A model generated the notes under the pieces. That model was not told where the DNA came from. It did not search any database and was given only the letters and a program-made list of their open reading frames with translations. Below, one piece after another: positions 1 to 9,655 of a stretch of 64,000 bases of DNA; the stretch's first letter is position 1, and each line of letters starts with the position of its first letter. Source of the DNA: CAVUFH01 sp963740835 (GTDB taxonomy: Bacteria; Actinomycetota; Acidimicrobiia; IMCC26256; PALSA-610); the NCBI GenBank assembly GCA_963740835.1, contig CAVUFH010000007.1, positions 868,001-932,000 on the forward strand. Direction: 5' to 3'. The position numbers were made by a program, and so were the translations under genes.

Positions 1-83
1 CGCTGTTCCCGGCGATCGAGACCGAGGACGTCGAGACCCTCACGCGTGCGATCGACCACATCGTCGCCCGCCTCGACAGTTAG
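1..83 (+). CDS. 3' end of an unidentified gene cut by the window edge
   Basis: Only the last 26 codons are present, read in the frame that begins at base 3 and ends in TAG at 81-83. The peptide ends in an amphipathic helix (AIDHIVARLDS). That is too little to assign a family. Confidence 0.5.
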   Translation, partial: LFPAIETEDVETLTRAIDHIVARLDS

Positions 84-140
84 CGCAGCGACCGGGCGGC
101 GCCCGGCACGCCGCCCGTGATCTGGACGAGACTGCCCGGG

Positions 141-845
141 ATGCTCTTTCTCCACGAACTCCACACCATCTCCGGACGCGACGAAGACGCGTTCGAGGAC
201 GCGTTCCGTACCGGGTGGATGCCTACACTCGCCGGCGACGACGACGCCCGGCTCCTCTGGTACATGAAGCTCGCGCACGGGACCGGCCGCGCGTACCAGG
301 TCGTCACCGTCACCGGTCTGCGCGACGGCGCCGCGTACGAACGGCTCGCGACGCGCGTCCAGCGCGGCGATCTGCGGGCATGGGCGGCCGACATCGATCG
401 GGTACGACACGAGGTCGCCGGCAAGCTCCTGCTCGCGGTCGACTGGTCGCCGCTCCAAGACGTCGACCTCGCGACCGTGCCCACCGACGGGCGCGAGCAC
501 GACCCGACGCTGTTCATGGAGGACAGCGCGTGGCCGTACGAAGCCAAGCTCGACACGTACCTGGAGAAGGCGCGTACGCACTACGCACCCAGCCTCGAAC
601 AGCAGAGCGCTCGTTCGTTGCTCTCCCTGCTCGCGGTGTTCCAGGCCGCGCTCGGCGCGCCGCGCCGGCGCGAGGTCGTGCTGTGGCAGCGCGTCGATCA
701 CCCGGAGCGGCTGCCCGGCTTGTTCACCATGGAGCTGCCCGCGCACGTGAAGGGCCCCGGTACCTGGATGCACGACGCGCTCGAAGTGCGTGACGACTGG
801 GAGAGCCGGCTGCTCAGGACCGCGAGCTGGTCCCCGTTGGTATGA
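141..845 (+). CDS. NIPSNAP-like protein (dimeric alpha-beta barrel type)
   Basis: A soluble protein of about 234 residues without signal peptide or membrane segment. The N-terminus (FLHELHTISGRDEDAFEDAF) and a second half with a similar strand-helix pattern (REVVLWQRVDHPERL) resemble the tandem ferredoxin-like folds of NIPSNAP-type proteins; no catalytic residues can be named. The ATG at 141 is preferred because homology begins there; an in-frame GTG at 117 would add eight residues. The family match is by pattern only, and the function is unknown. Confidence 0.7.
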   Translation: MLFLHELHTISGRDEDAFEDAFRTGWMPTLAGDDDARLLWYMKLAHGTGRAYQVVTVTGLRDGAAYERLATRVQRGDLRAWAADIDRVRHEVAGKLLLAVDWSPLQDVDLATVPTDGREHDPTLFMEDSAWPYEAKLDTYLEKARTHYAPSLEQQSARSLLSLLAVFQAALGAPRRREVVLWQRVDHPERLPGLFTMELPAHVKGPGTWMHDALEVRDDWESRLLRTASWSPLV

Positions 846-869
846 GGGTGCTGTCGGCCGATCGGCGCG

Positions 870-2057
870 TCAGTCCCAGGCGGTGCCGCCGGTCTTCCCC
901 CCGAGCTCGGGACACTCACCAGCGAACACGCCCCAACTGCACTCGAAACCGGGCACGACCCAGGTGTGCGCCATCCAGATGTCGGTGAGCTCGCGCTTCA
1001 CGCCACCCTGTGCCGCGCACTCTGCTTTCGTCTGCTCCTCGCCACCGATGACGGTGCCACCCTTGTCGTAACAAAGACCGCCGTTCGCGTTGTGCTGGTG
1101 CCAGTGGTCGTTGCTGCCCGCGAACCCTTCGGGCGGTCCGCCCGGGTGGTACACGAGGAAGCTGAGGCCGACGATCTTGGCGTCCGGACCCGTGCCGTCG
1201 TACAGCAGCTCGGACGGCGCCGCGGGATCGAACTTCGTCACGAGCGAGGCGTTCGTGTAGTGCGCGCCGATGCACGGCACGTAGACGGTCGACATCCGGT
1301 AGCCGGCCGCAACCGCGTCCTTCGCGGTCGGGTACTTCGCGACGACGGTGCGCGCGAGTGCCATCTGCTGTTCGAGCTGGACGCGCTCGTCCTTGGTGAG
1401 CGGCGTCTGCGCGAGCATGCCGCGGCCACCGTGCTCGCCGACGGCGGCTTCCGCGCTGCCGCCTTCGCCGGCGCCGACCTGGCCCGGCGATGCCGGCGTG
1501 GGCGACGCGACCTCGCACGGCGACTTACCCGTCGCCGTGCCTGCGATCACGGTGCCGTGGCTGTGCGCGTCTGCCGCGCCGGTCGCGCCCGTATCACCGG
1601 TCGCCCCGGTCGCGGCCGTCGTCTCGTCGTGTCCCGTCGCGTCGTGCGCGTGACTCCCGGCGGCGGCCGTGTCCGTCGCGCCGCTCGCCGCCGCAGCGTG
1701 CGGGTCCGCGGAGGGGTCGGCGAGCGTCGAGTTGCTCGTGATCGCCGCGCACCCGGCGATGAGCACGACCGCCGCGAGCGGCGCACCCACCTGCGCCAGC
1801 CGCCGCCCGACCGTGAGCTTGCTGCCGGGCTTGTAGATCTCGGGGCCGAGCAACATGGCGAACAGGCCGATGAGCGCCAGGCAGATGCCGCCGAAGAACA
1901 AGGCGTGCGGCCAACCGGAGAGGTCGAAGATCCCTTCGCGGGACGACAGCGTCGGGTCGTTGGCGTGGCGCACCGCATCGCCCACGAGCCCGACGGTCGC
2001 GGCGACGCAGCCTGCGCCGAGCATCCAGATGCCGACCTTACGGATATCGACGCTCAC
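870..2057 (-). CDS. Membrane-anchored protein with low-complexity linker and C-terminal His/Cys-containing extracytoplasmic domain
   Basis: The N-terminus has about three hydrophobic segments (roughly residues 8-26, 50-70 and 90-106). A long Ala/Thr/Gly/His-rich linker follows, with His-Asp motifs such as HAHD and GHDE. The C-terminal domain of about 170 residues carries LLYDG, PPEGF, NDHWHQH and several Cys. The clustered His suggest metal binding, which is inference. The same core occurs in the SurE lipoprotein at 58422-59696. I do not recognise a named family. It is convergent with the upstream gene, ending 25 bases after it. Confidence 0.75.
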   Translation of the reverse strand: MSVDIRKVGIWMLGAGCVAATVGLVGDAVRHANDPTLSSREGIFDLSGWPHALFFGGICLALIGLFAMLLGPEIYKPGSKLTVGRRLAQVGAPLAAVVLIAGCAAITSNSTLADPSADPHAAAASGATDTAAAGSHAHDATGHDETTAATGATGDTGATGAADAHSHGTVIAGTATGKSPCEVASPTPASPGQVGAGEGGSAEAAVGEHGGRGMLAQTPLTKDERVQLEQQMALARTVVAKYPTAKDAVAAGYRMSTVYVPCIGAHYTNASLVTKFDPAAPSELLYDGTGPDAKIVGLSFLVYHPGGPPEGFAGSNDHWHQHNANGGLCYDKGGTVIGGEEQTKAECAAQGGVKRELTDIWMAHTWVVPGFECSWGVFAGECPELGGKTGGTAWD

Positions 2058-2117
2058 GGTTCCCCCCGGTGGATGCCCGTACTGAAGAGCCAGATAATGG
2101 TACGCCCGCGTCCCGGA

Positions 2118-3281
2118 TCACGCAGGTGCAGTCGCGCAAACGGCCCCCCGGCTCGCGATCGCGGTCGTCCGCCGTGCCTCCCGGATCAGGTGCTGCTCCA
2201 TCCCGTTCGTGAGGTAGACGAACGAGAGGCCGGTGGCGGGGTCGGCCCACGCGATCTGTCCACCCGCGCCGTTGTGCCCGAAGGTCGCAGGCGACACGGT
2301 CTTGCCCATGCCGCGGAGGTTCGAGCGCCCGTCGGCCCCGGCGAGCACCAAGCCGAGGGTGCGGTTCGCGGGCGTACCGAGGTAGTCGGGGAACGTGTTG
2401 CGCACGACGGTCGTGACGTTCTCGAGCACCTCCGGCTGCCAGGTGCCTGCGGTGTTGTGCAGCACAGCTTGGTAGAAGAGTGCGAGATCACTCGCCGTCG
2501 ACACGCCGCCTCCGCCGGGGAGCCCCACAGCCCGCACGGCCGGGTGGTTCAGCGCCAGCAGCGCGTCGGCCGTGACCTCGCTGTACGGCAGCTCGGGGAT
2601 GCCGATCGCCGCCATCAGCTCCTCGCGGCTCGGGAGTTCGCCGACGTTGACGAGCTCGTTGATGTCAGCCTGTTCTGCTTCCGGCACACCGAGCTGGAGC
2701 CGGGTGAGCCCGAGCGGTTCGATGATCTGCATCCGGATGTACTCGCGGAAGTCGCGGCCGGTCGCGCGTTCGATGAGCTCGGCGAGCACCCAGTGCGCGG
2801 ATGTCGCGTGGTATTCGAACGCAGTGCCCGGCTCCCAGTTGCACCGCCACTTCGCGAACCGCGCGAGGCGGGCGTCGCGGTCGTCCCACTCGAGCGGTTG
2901 GAACGGCGCGTGCGGGAAGCCGGACGTGTGGAGCATGACCTGCTCCACCGTGATCACGTCCTTGCCTTCGGTACCGAATTCGGGGATGTAGTCGGCGACG
3001 CGACGCGCGGGATCGATCGCACCCTCACCGATGAGGACCCACACGGCGCTCGCGACCACCGGTTTGGTCGCGGAGAAGATGACGTAGCGCGAGTCGGGGG
3101 CGGCGTCGCCGAGGGTCATCGCCGCCGCGATCCGGCCTTCACGCGCCAGCGCGAACTGGCACGACGGGAGGATGCCGGCGTCGATGTCGGCCTGCGCGCG
3201 CGTGACGAGCGCGGCGAGCGCCTCCTCGTCGATTCCGAGCTCCGAGGGACTGGGAACAGGAGTTGCGTCCAAGGTCGTCAC
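2118..3281 (-). CDS. Serine hydrolase of the beta-lactamase/EstB family
   Basis: This 387-residue protein has the SxxK nucleophile motif (SATK, Ser70/Lys73), a Tyr in FEYHATSAHW at about residue 157, and a late GHNGAGG corresponding to the HxG/KTG box. That order is diagnostic for class C beta-lactamase-like esterases and peptidases. The residue two after the Tyr is Ala rather than the usual Asn/Ser. No signal peptide is visible, so a cytoplasmic esterase role is more likely than antibiotic resistance. Substrate unknown. Confidence 0.85.
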   Translation of the reverse strand: MTTLDATPVPSPSELGIDEEALAALVTRAQADIDAGILPSCQFALAREGRIAAAMTLGDAAPDSRYVIFSATKPVVASAVWVLIGEGAIDPARRVADYIPEFGTEGKDVITVEQVMLHTSGFPHAPFQPLEWDDRDARLARFAKWRCNWEPGTAFEYHATSAHWVLAELIERATGRDFREYIRMQIIEPLGLTRLQLGVPEAEQADINELVNVGELPSREELMAAIGIPELPYSEVTADALLALNHPAVRAVGLPGGGGVSTASDLALFYQAVLHNTAGTWQPEVLENVTTVVRNTFPDYLGTPANRTLGLVLAGADGRSNLRGMGKTVSPATFGHNGAGGQIAWADPATGLSFVYLTNGMEQHLIREARRTTAIASRGAVCATAPA

Positions 3282-3451
3282 AGACGCAGACCGTAATCAC
3301 GCGTCCGCCCGCCGTCACCTGTGGCGGACGCGAGGCGGCGGTTGCCGCAGGGCTCCCGGTATTCTGCGAGGCCGGCGCGGCCGTCGCGTGCGCGCACTCG
3401 CCTCCCCAGCCCACCGCCCTCGTTCCACCGACCACACGGGAAGGCCCGCGC

Positions 3452-5936
3452 ATGGGTCTCGACAAGACACCCGATCTCGCGCTCATCGAGGAGCGCGCCC
3501 GCGCGCGGTGGGAGTCGACCGGGATCTACGAGTTCGATCCGGACGCGCCCGGTGAGATCTTCTCGATCGACACGCCTCCGCCCTACGTGTCCGCCGCGCA
3601 CCTGCACGTCGGCCACGCGATGTCGTACGCGCAGGCGGAGTTCATCATCCGGTACCAGCGGATGCGGGGCCGCAAGGTCTTCTACCCGATGGGCTTCGAC
3701 GACAACGGGCTGCCAACCGAGCGCTACGTCGAGCAGACCTACAAGATCAACAAAGCCCACACGACGCGCTCCGAGTTCCGAGCGCTGTGCCTGGAAGAGA
3801 CGGCGCGCGTCGCGGTCGCCTACGAACGCTTCTGGCGCAAGCTCGGCTTGTCGGTCGACTGGCGCCTGACGTACTCGACGATCGACGACCACTGCCGGCG
3901 CACCGCGCAGATGTCGTTCCTCGACCTGTACCGCAAGGAGCGGATCTACCGGTCCGAGGAGCCGGTGTTCTGGGATCCGTCGATGCAGACGTCGCTCGCG
4001 CAGGCCGACCTCGAGACGATCACCCGCAATTCGACGCTCTACGACATCGCGTTCCGCGCGTCCGACGGTCGGGATCTCGTGATCTCCACCACGCGGCCCG
4101 AGCTCATCCCGAGCTGCGTCGCGCTCTACTTCAATATCGAGGACGAGCGCTACGCCGCGCTCGCGAGCCAGCACGCGACCGTACCGATCAGCGGCCACGA
4201 AGTGCCGATCCTCTCCGACGAGGACGTCCGCACCGACTTCGGAACCGGCTTGATGATGGTGTGCACGTTCGGTGACGGCGCCGACGTCCAACGGTGGAAG
4301 CGCGACGGTCTCGACCTGCGCCTCGGCATCGACCCCGCGGGCAAGCTCACCGATGTCGCGGGCGCGTATGCGGGGCTCGACGTCGACACCGCGCGCAAGC
4401 AGATCGTCGCCGATCTCGAAGCGGCCGGCGCGTTGCGCGGGTCACAGAAGGTCGAGCAGCAGGTGTCGGTGTCGGAGCGCACGCAGCGGCCGGTGGAGTT
4501 CCAGATGCGGCCGCACTGGTTCGTCCGCGTGCTCGACCTCACCGACGAACTGCTCGCGCGCAGCGCGGAGCTCGGCTGGCACCCCGAGTACATGAAGGTG
4601 CGACTCGACCGCTGGATCGAAGGCCTCAAGTACGACTGGAACATCACCCGGCAACGGTTCTACGGCGTCCCGTTCCCGGTGTGGTTCTGCGGTGAGTGCG
4701 GCGAACCGGTGCTCGCGACCGAGGAGCAGTTGCCCGTCGACCCGCTCGAGAGCCCGCCGCCGGTCGACGCGTGCCGCGAAGTGCGGAAGCACCGAGTTCG
4801 CCGGCGACCCGGATGTGATGGACACGTGGATGACGTCGTCCATGACCCCGCAGCTCAACGCGAACTGGGCCCACTCCCCCGACCGCGTCGCCGCCGCGCC
4901 GTTGCCGATGACGTTGCGCGTGCAGGCGTTCGAGATCATCCGGACCTGGCTCTTCTACACGCTGACGAAGGCCCACCTGCACAACGACATGGTGCCGTGG
5001 GAGCACGTGATGATCTCGGGTTGGGGTCTCAACGAGCACGGCAAGAAGTTCTCCAAGCGGGACCTCGAAGCCAAGCAGCCCGGCGTCTACAACAAGTACG
5101 ACCCCGAGGACGTCATCGACAAGTACGGCGCGGACTCACTGCGGTTCTGGGCCGCGGGCAGTCATCTCGGCCACGATCTCCGCTACCACGAGGAGGACGT
5201 GAAGACCGGGCGCAAGCTCGTGCTCAAGCTCTGGAACATCGCGCGCCTCGTCGAGCAGTACGCGCCCGCTTTCACACCGGAGCAGGTCGTGCCGCTCGTG
5301 GCGCGCACCGCCGAGGATCGCTGGATCGTGAGCCGGCTCCAGCGCCTGCTCCCGGCGATCGAGCGCGGATTCGAGACGTACGACTACGCGATCGCGCGGG
5401 AAGTGCTCGACCAGTTCTTCTGGACCGAGTTCTGCGACGACTACGTCGAGCTCATCAAGGATCGGTTCTGGACCGAGGACAGCTACACGGAAGAGCAGCG
5501 GGCGTCCGCCCGGTCGACGCTCTGGGAGACGCTGCGCACGCTGCTCGGCCTCTACGCGCCGTTCCTGCCGTTCATCACCGAGGAGCTGTACCAGTACATG
5601 TACGCGAGCGTCGAGGATGCGCCGTCGATCCACGTCACCCGCTGGCCGGAACCTCCCGCCGACCCGCTCGCCGAGGTGCCCGAGATCGAGCTGGTGCGTG
5701 ACCTGCTGCGCGCGGTGCGCTCCGAGCGCACCCGCACCGGCGTTTCGCAGGGCCGACCGCTGCTCGAGCTCGTGGTCGACGCGGACGACACGGCCACGCG
5801 CGCCACGCTCGAAGGAATGACGCAGAGCCTCTCGGCCGCGGCGCGCGCCCGCGCGATCCGTTTCGACCGCGCCACAACCGAGACCGCGATCCCGGGCGTC
5901 CGCATCGACATCGTGCCCGAAGCCAAACCCGCGTGA
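3452..5936 (+). CDS. valS: Valyl-tRNA synthetase, interrupted by one frameshift
   Basis: A class I aminoacyl-tRNA synthetase that charges tRNA-Val. The HIGH motif is HVGH (residues 52-55), followed by YPMGFDDNGLPTE. The editing domain covers the middle, and the KMSKS loop is KKFSKR at about 5043-5060. The anticodon-binding domain follows. One extra base in CGCG at 4775-4778 breaks the frame inside a zinc ribbon; restoring it gives Cys-x-Lys-Cys-Gly (4772-4787). The start is the ATG at 3452, preceded by GGGAAGG. At about 828 residues with these signature sequences it resembles the archaeal/Rickettsia-type enzyme. The gene is normally essential, so the frameshift is suspect. Confidence 0.9.
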
Positions 5937-5955
5937 GCTGAACAGGGGGAAGACG

Positions 5956-7179
5956 TTGGACTTCAACGACTCGCCGGAGGAAGCCGCGTGGCGGGCGGAG
6001 TTCCGCGCCTGGCTCGACGAGCACGCGCCGAAGGTCGCCGGCGCGACCGCCGACCTGATGGGCGAAGGGGGTGGCGCCGACTACCTCGACCGCGCGCGGG
6101 TGTGGCAGCGGATGAAGTTCGAGGCCGGGCTCACGAAGATCCCGTGGGAGCCCGAGTTCGGCGGGCGCAAGGGCACCAGCATGCAGCAGGTCGTGTTCAA
6201 CCAGGAAGAGTCGAAATACCGCGTGCCCGGCGACGCCTTCGTCATCGGCCTCGGCATGATCGCCCCCACGCTGAAGGCGTGCGGCACCGACGCGCAGCGT
6301 GAGCGCTACCTCACCAAGCTGCTCCGCGGCGAGGAGATCTGGTGCCAGCTGTTCAGCGAACCGGGTGCCGGCTCCGACGTCGCGTCGCTCGCGACCACCG
6401 CGGTGCGCGACGGTGACGAGTGGGTGCTCAACGGCCAGAAGGTGTGGACGTCCGGCGCGCAGTACTCCGACTTCGGCGAGATCATCTGCCGCACCAATCC
6501 AGACGCCGAGAAGCACAAGGGCATCACCGCGTTCATCGTCGACATGCGCGCACGTGGTGTCACCATCAAGCCGCTCAAGCAGATGAACGGCGGCGCGACG
6601 TTCAACGAGGTGTTCTTCGACGATGTGCGCGTGCCTCACGAGAACGTGATCGGCGACGTCAACGAAGGCTGGACCGTTGCGATCACCACCCTGATGAACG
6701 AGCGGGTCGCGATCGGCTCCGGGGGCGGCGGGGGGAGCCGGAGCAGCGTCGACGACCTGATCGACCTGGCCCGGCGCCACGGCGTCGACGACGATCCCGT
6801 CGTGCGGCAGGGCATCGCCGGCATCTACGCGAAGTCCCGCATCCAGCGCTTCCTCTCGATGCGCACACTGACGGCGGCGGCGAAGGGCCGCATTCCGGGT
6901 CCTGAAGGCTCCATCGGCAAGCTGTTCGGCGCGCAGATCATGACGGACACCGGCGAGCTCGCGCTCGCGATCGTGGGCCCGGCCGGCATCGCGCGCACCG
7001 GCGCGGCCCGGGACGGTGACGACTACCGCTGGCACCAGCCGTTGCTCGGCGCGCCTGCCGCGCACATCGCGGGCGGTTCGGACGAGGTGATGAAGAACAT
7101 CATCGGAGAGCGCGTGCTCGGACTCCCGGGCGAACCGCGCGTCGACAAGGGCGTTCCCTGGAAAGACGTGCTGCGCTGA
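5956..7179 (+). CDS. Acyl-CoA dehydrogenase family protein
   Basis: A 407-residue flavoprotein. The FAD/substrate loop reads CQLFSEPGAGSDVASL, followed by VWTSGAQYSDF and, near the C-terminus, GGSDEVMKNIIGERVLGLP. These are typical of acyl-CoA dehydrogenases that oxidise acyl-CoA to enoyl-CoA. Translation probably starts at TTG 5956, with AGGGGGA about eight bases upstream. It follows valS by 19 bases and may be cotranscribed. Chain-length specificity cannot be read. Confidence 0.9.
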   Translation: MDFNDSPEEAAWRAEFRAWLDEHAPKVAGATADLMGEGGGADYLDRARVWQRMKFEAGLTKIPWEPEFGGRKGTSMQQVVFNQEESKYRVPGDAFVIGLGMIAPTLKACGTDAQRERYLTKLLRGEEIWCQLFSEPGAGSDVASLATTAVRDGDEWVLNGQKVWTSGAQYSDFGEIICRTNPDAEKHKGITAFIVDMRARGVTIKPLKQMNGGATFNEVFFDDVRVPHENVIGDVNEGWTVAITTLMNERVAIGSGGGGGSRSSVDDLIDLARRHGVDDDPVVRQGIAGIYAKSRIQRFLSMRTLTAAAKGRIPGPEGSIGKLFGAQIMTDTGELALAIVGPAGIARTGAARDGDDYRWHQPLLGAPAAHIAGGSDEVMKNIIGERVLGLPGEPRVDKGVPWKDVLR

Positions 7180-7188
7180 GCGCGCCGG

Positions 7189-7902
7189 CTACCTGAGCGC
7201 GTCACCCACCGCGACGCGGCCCGGCGTCCGCACGAGCGCACCGATGCCGAGGTTGCCGGCGCGCTCACGGTGGATCGTGCGCAGCACGTCGAGGTCGCGG
7301 TCGATGCCACCCGGCTGCGGTCGCGTCACGATCACGCAGCGGTCGATCTCCTTGCCGACGTCGAGCTCGACCGCGCCGATGCGCACGGTCGATCCGACCA
7401 GTGCTTCCTCGCCCGCGCCGGACAGCAAGACGTTGGCGCGGAACCGGCGCGCGTCCCACTGCCGGATCGTCGCCTCCGACACCAGCGAGACGCGCGTGCG
7501 CGTCGAGTCGTGGTACGGACCGGCGGGCCCGTCCCATTGGATCCACTCGGACGAGTCTTCGTGCTCGAAGTCGAGCGCGATCTCGTAGCGGCCGGCAACG
7601 TCCGGGCGCGCGGCCTGGAGGTGCACGGCGCGTCCGAGCCACGTGGACAAGTCGGTGTCGTCGCGCGCGACCGAGCCGTCGGGCAGCGTGATCGTCGCCG
7701 ATCCGTCGGGACGATACGACGCGGCCGCCTGCAGCAGCCGCGGTTCGCGTCGCGCAGTGAGTACGAGCTGGGTCTGGTCGTCGACGATGCCGAACGCGCG
7801 GTCACCCACGATCCCTTCCGTAGTGATTTCGGCGGCCTCGAGCCGTTCGCCTTGCAGCGACTTGACCGGGTATCGCCACAAGTCGACGACCGTGAGATCC
7901 AT
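7189..7902 (-). CDS. MOSC domain protein
   Basis: The N-terminus (LWRYPVKSLQGERL, then GDRAFGIVD) is the MOSC beta-barrel signature, followed by the MOSC core with RRFRANVLLSG. MOSC domains are related to the sulfurtransferase domain of molybdenum cofactor sulfurase and occur in proteins that handle sulfur or N-hydroxylated substrates with molybdenum cofactor. The protein is 237 residues and cytoplasmic. It ends 10 bases after the convergent acyl-CoA dehydrogenase. The usual conserved Cys near the C-terminus reads DRCVIVTRPQPGG. Confidence 0.85.
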   Translation of the reverse strand: MDLTVVDLWRYPVKSLQGERLEAAEITTEGIVGDRAFGIVDDQTQLVLTARREPRLLQAAASYRPDGSATITLPDGSVARDDTDLSTWLGRAVHLQAARPDVAGRYEIALDFEHEDSSEWIQWDGPAGPYHDSTRTRVSLVSEATIRQWDARRFRANVLLSGAGEEALVGSTVRIGAVELDVGKEIDRCVIVTRPQPGGIDRDLDVLRTIHRERAGNLGIGALVRTPGRVAVGDALR

Positions 7903-8150
7903 GCGCGCAACCTATTGGTCCGATCCGGTTCTCGCGCCGAACGCGCCCGTTTTGGCCGCGCCCGGCCCGGGTACCGACGCTGGCTCAGGGGCAGGAGCCC
8001 GATGCGATGGAGGAACGATTGTCTTCCGAGGCCGAATTGGCGAGTTCGTAACCGACAGTTCCGGACCCTTGGGGGGGCGGGATGCCGTTCAGCAGGGCTG
8101 ACGGGCTACCGTTTCACCTCGGGCACGGGCAATCACGAGAGAGGCTGACG

Positions 8151-9245
8151 ATGCGCTGGTTCGCAATCCAGCGGCGTCTGTTCGCCACACTGAGCATCAC
8201 GGGGCTCGCGGGTGGCATGGCGTTGTTGACCGGGAGCGCCGCGTTCGCGGCGCGGATCGATGCGACCCCGTTCGACGTGCAGGGCAATGCCCGCCTCCAG
8301 TTCACCCCGGCATCGGGCGGGGCTCCGCTCGTGGCCACGCTGCTGCCCACCGCCCCGATCAGCGGCGCGCTCGACGACAGGCTCGGTTTGACGATCAGCC
8401 CGGCGAACCTGAGCACCACGCCCGATCCGATCGACCGCATCACCAACACGCTGCTCGCGTCCCCGCTCGACGTCGTGCAGCTCACCGCACCGAACGGATT
8501 CGCCGGATCGTTGGATCCGGCCGCCGGCAACGTCGCCATCACCGGCACCGCCGCGTCCTTCACGTTCTCCGGCGACGGCTACCAATGCGCGACGACGCCG
8601 GCCGACCTGACGTTGTACGCCATCAGCTACGACCCGACGAGCGGCGCCGCGTCGTTCACAACCGACTCGTCGTTCGTGTTTCCGGCGTTCACCGGAGATC
8701 TGTGTCCGCACGCTTCCGGTTTCTTCAACAAGCGATTGCAGCTCCCCACCGCACCTGGCCTCGCGGCATTGACGGTCGATGTCACGTTGTCGATCCCGTC
8801 CGACTCCACGCCGCCGCCAACCTCGACACCGCCGACCGCGGGTGGGGGAAGCGGCAACGGGTCGGTGGGCAGCAGCACACCCGCCGCGTTGCCGAAGTTC
8901 GTGCTCCCCGCGAGTCCACTTCGATCGACGTCGCCCAAGACCGCGGCGCCCAAGTCGACCGCGGGCACCAAGGCAACGACGCCGACGACCGCTTACGTCT
9001 GGAAGGGCGGCAGTGGAGACGTCGCGGCCGGGCAGTTCGACGACCAGGTGACGCCGCCGGGCGCGGTGGCCGCCCGCCCACCGATCCTCCCGCAGGAGTC
9101 GACCGCGAAGATCGCGAACGACAGTGGCAATCGCTACGGCCTCGGGATCCTGCTGATGGTGCTCGGCGCCGGCGTCGCCTCGGTGCTGCTGCTGCGTTCG
9201 GAAGCCCGGCGCTTCTTCCGCCGGCGCGAACGCGCCGCGTTCTAG
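8151..9245 (+). CDS. Secreted, C-terminally anchored surface protein
   Basis: The ATG at 8151, preceded by GAGAGG, opens a signal peptide ending near AAFAA. A roughly 200-residue beta-rich domain with a Cys pair follows, then a Pro/Thr/Ser/Gly-rich spacer. A single C-terminal transmembrane segment (YGLGILLMVLGAGVASVLLL) ends in an Arg-rich tail. No LPxTG sorting signal is present, so it is probably held by the C-terminal helix. I do not recognise the ectodomain. Confidence 0.75.
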   Translation: MRWFAIQRRLFATLSITGLAGGMALLTGSAAFAARIDATPFDVQGNARLQFTPASGGAPLVATLLPTAPISGALDDRLGLTISPANLSTTPDPIDRITNTLLASPLDVVQLTAPNGFAGSLDPAAGNVAITGTAASFTFSGDGYQCATTPADLTLYAISYDPTSGAASFTTDSSFVFPAFTGDLCPHASGFFNKRLQLPTAPGLAALTVDVTLSIPSDSTPPPTSTPPTAGGGSGNGSVGSSTPAALPKFVLPASPLRSTSPKTAAPKSTAGTKATTPTTAYVWKGGSGDVAAGQFDDQVTPPGAVAARPPILPQESTAKIANDSGNRYGLGILLMVLGAGVASVLLLRSEARRFFRRRERAAF

Positions 9246-9258
9246 CCGCCGCGCAACC

Positions 9259-9288
9259 TTGACTCGGTCGCGCCATCGGGTGAATGAT
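9259..9288 (+). promoter_or_regulatory. Probable promoter of the first ArsR gene
   Basis: TTGACT at 9259-9264 and AATGAT at 9283-9288 are separated by 18 bases. The ATG at 9296 lies seven bases past the -10, which would make the transcript leaderless. No Shine-Dalgarno sequence precedes this ATG. Confidence 0.5.
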
Positions 9289-9295
9289 TCACTCG
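9277..9295. promoter_or_regulatory. 19-bp operator-like dyad before arsR-type gene
   Basis: CGGGTGAATGATTCACTCG is an inverted repeat with perfect GTGAAT/ATTCAC half-sites around a central G and one mismatched pair further out. It covers the -10 region and ends one base before the chosen start, a classic position for ArsR autorepression. Regulator binding is inferred. Confidence 0.6.
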
Positions 9296-9655
9296 ATGGT
9301 GAATGACTCCCGCGAGCCGGTCGACGCCACGTTCGCCGCGCTCGCGGATCCGACCCGGCGCCGCGTGATCGAGGTTCTGCGCGGGGGTCCCCGCCGTTCG
9401 AGCGAGCTCGCGTCCGTCACCGGCATGTCCCGCCCGGCGATGGGACGGCACCTGAAGGTGCTGCGCGCGAGCGGTCTCGTGGGGGTCGAAGCGCTGGAAG
9501 CCGACGCACGCGGTCGCGTCTACTCGCTGCGCGCCGAGAACTTCGTCGCGTTGCAGGCGTGGCTCGACCAGGTCCACGCGTTCTGGTCCGAGCAGCTCGG
9601 TCGCTTCAAGCAACACGCCGAGCGCGCTCGGCCTCCTTCGGGCGGCACACGGTGA
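9296..9655 (+). CDS. ArsR-family winged-helix repressor
   Basis: A protein of about 119 residues with the ArsR core: LADPTRRRVIEVLRGGPRRSSELA, then GMSRPAMGRHLKVLRASGLV as the recognition helix. No Cys-rich metal site is visible, so it is more likely of the SRPBCC-linked type than arsenic sensing. The ATG at 9296 is chosen over 9284 because 9284 lies inside the operator dyad. It overlaps the next gene by GTGA, so the two are translationally coupled. Confidence 0.85.
   Translation: MVNDSREPVDATFAALADPTRRRVIEVLRGGPRRSSELASVTGMSRPAMGRHLKVLRASGLVGVEALEADARGRVYSLRAENFVALQAWLDQVHAFWSEQLGRFKQHAERARPPSGGTR

Noticed and set aside
966..3296. Long plus-strand frame of 776 codons
   Set aside because: It is antisense to the membrane protein and the serine hydrolase, both with clear motifs; its own product is Arg-rich without domains.
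4775..4778. Programmed ribosomal frameshift in valS
   Set aside because: No slippery heptamer or downstream pseudoknot is apparent, and valS is not known to use one.
9284..9295. ATG 9284 as ArsR start
   Set aside because: It lies within the operator dyad, and the promoter geometry points to ATG 9296.
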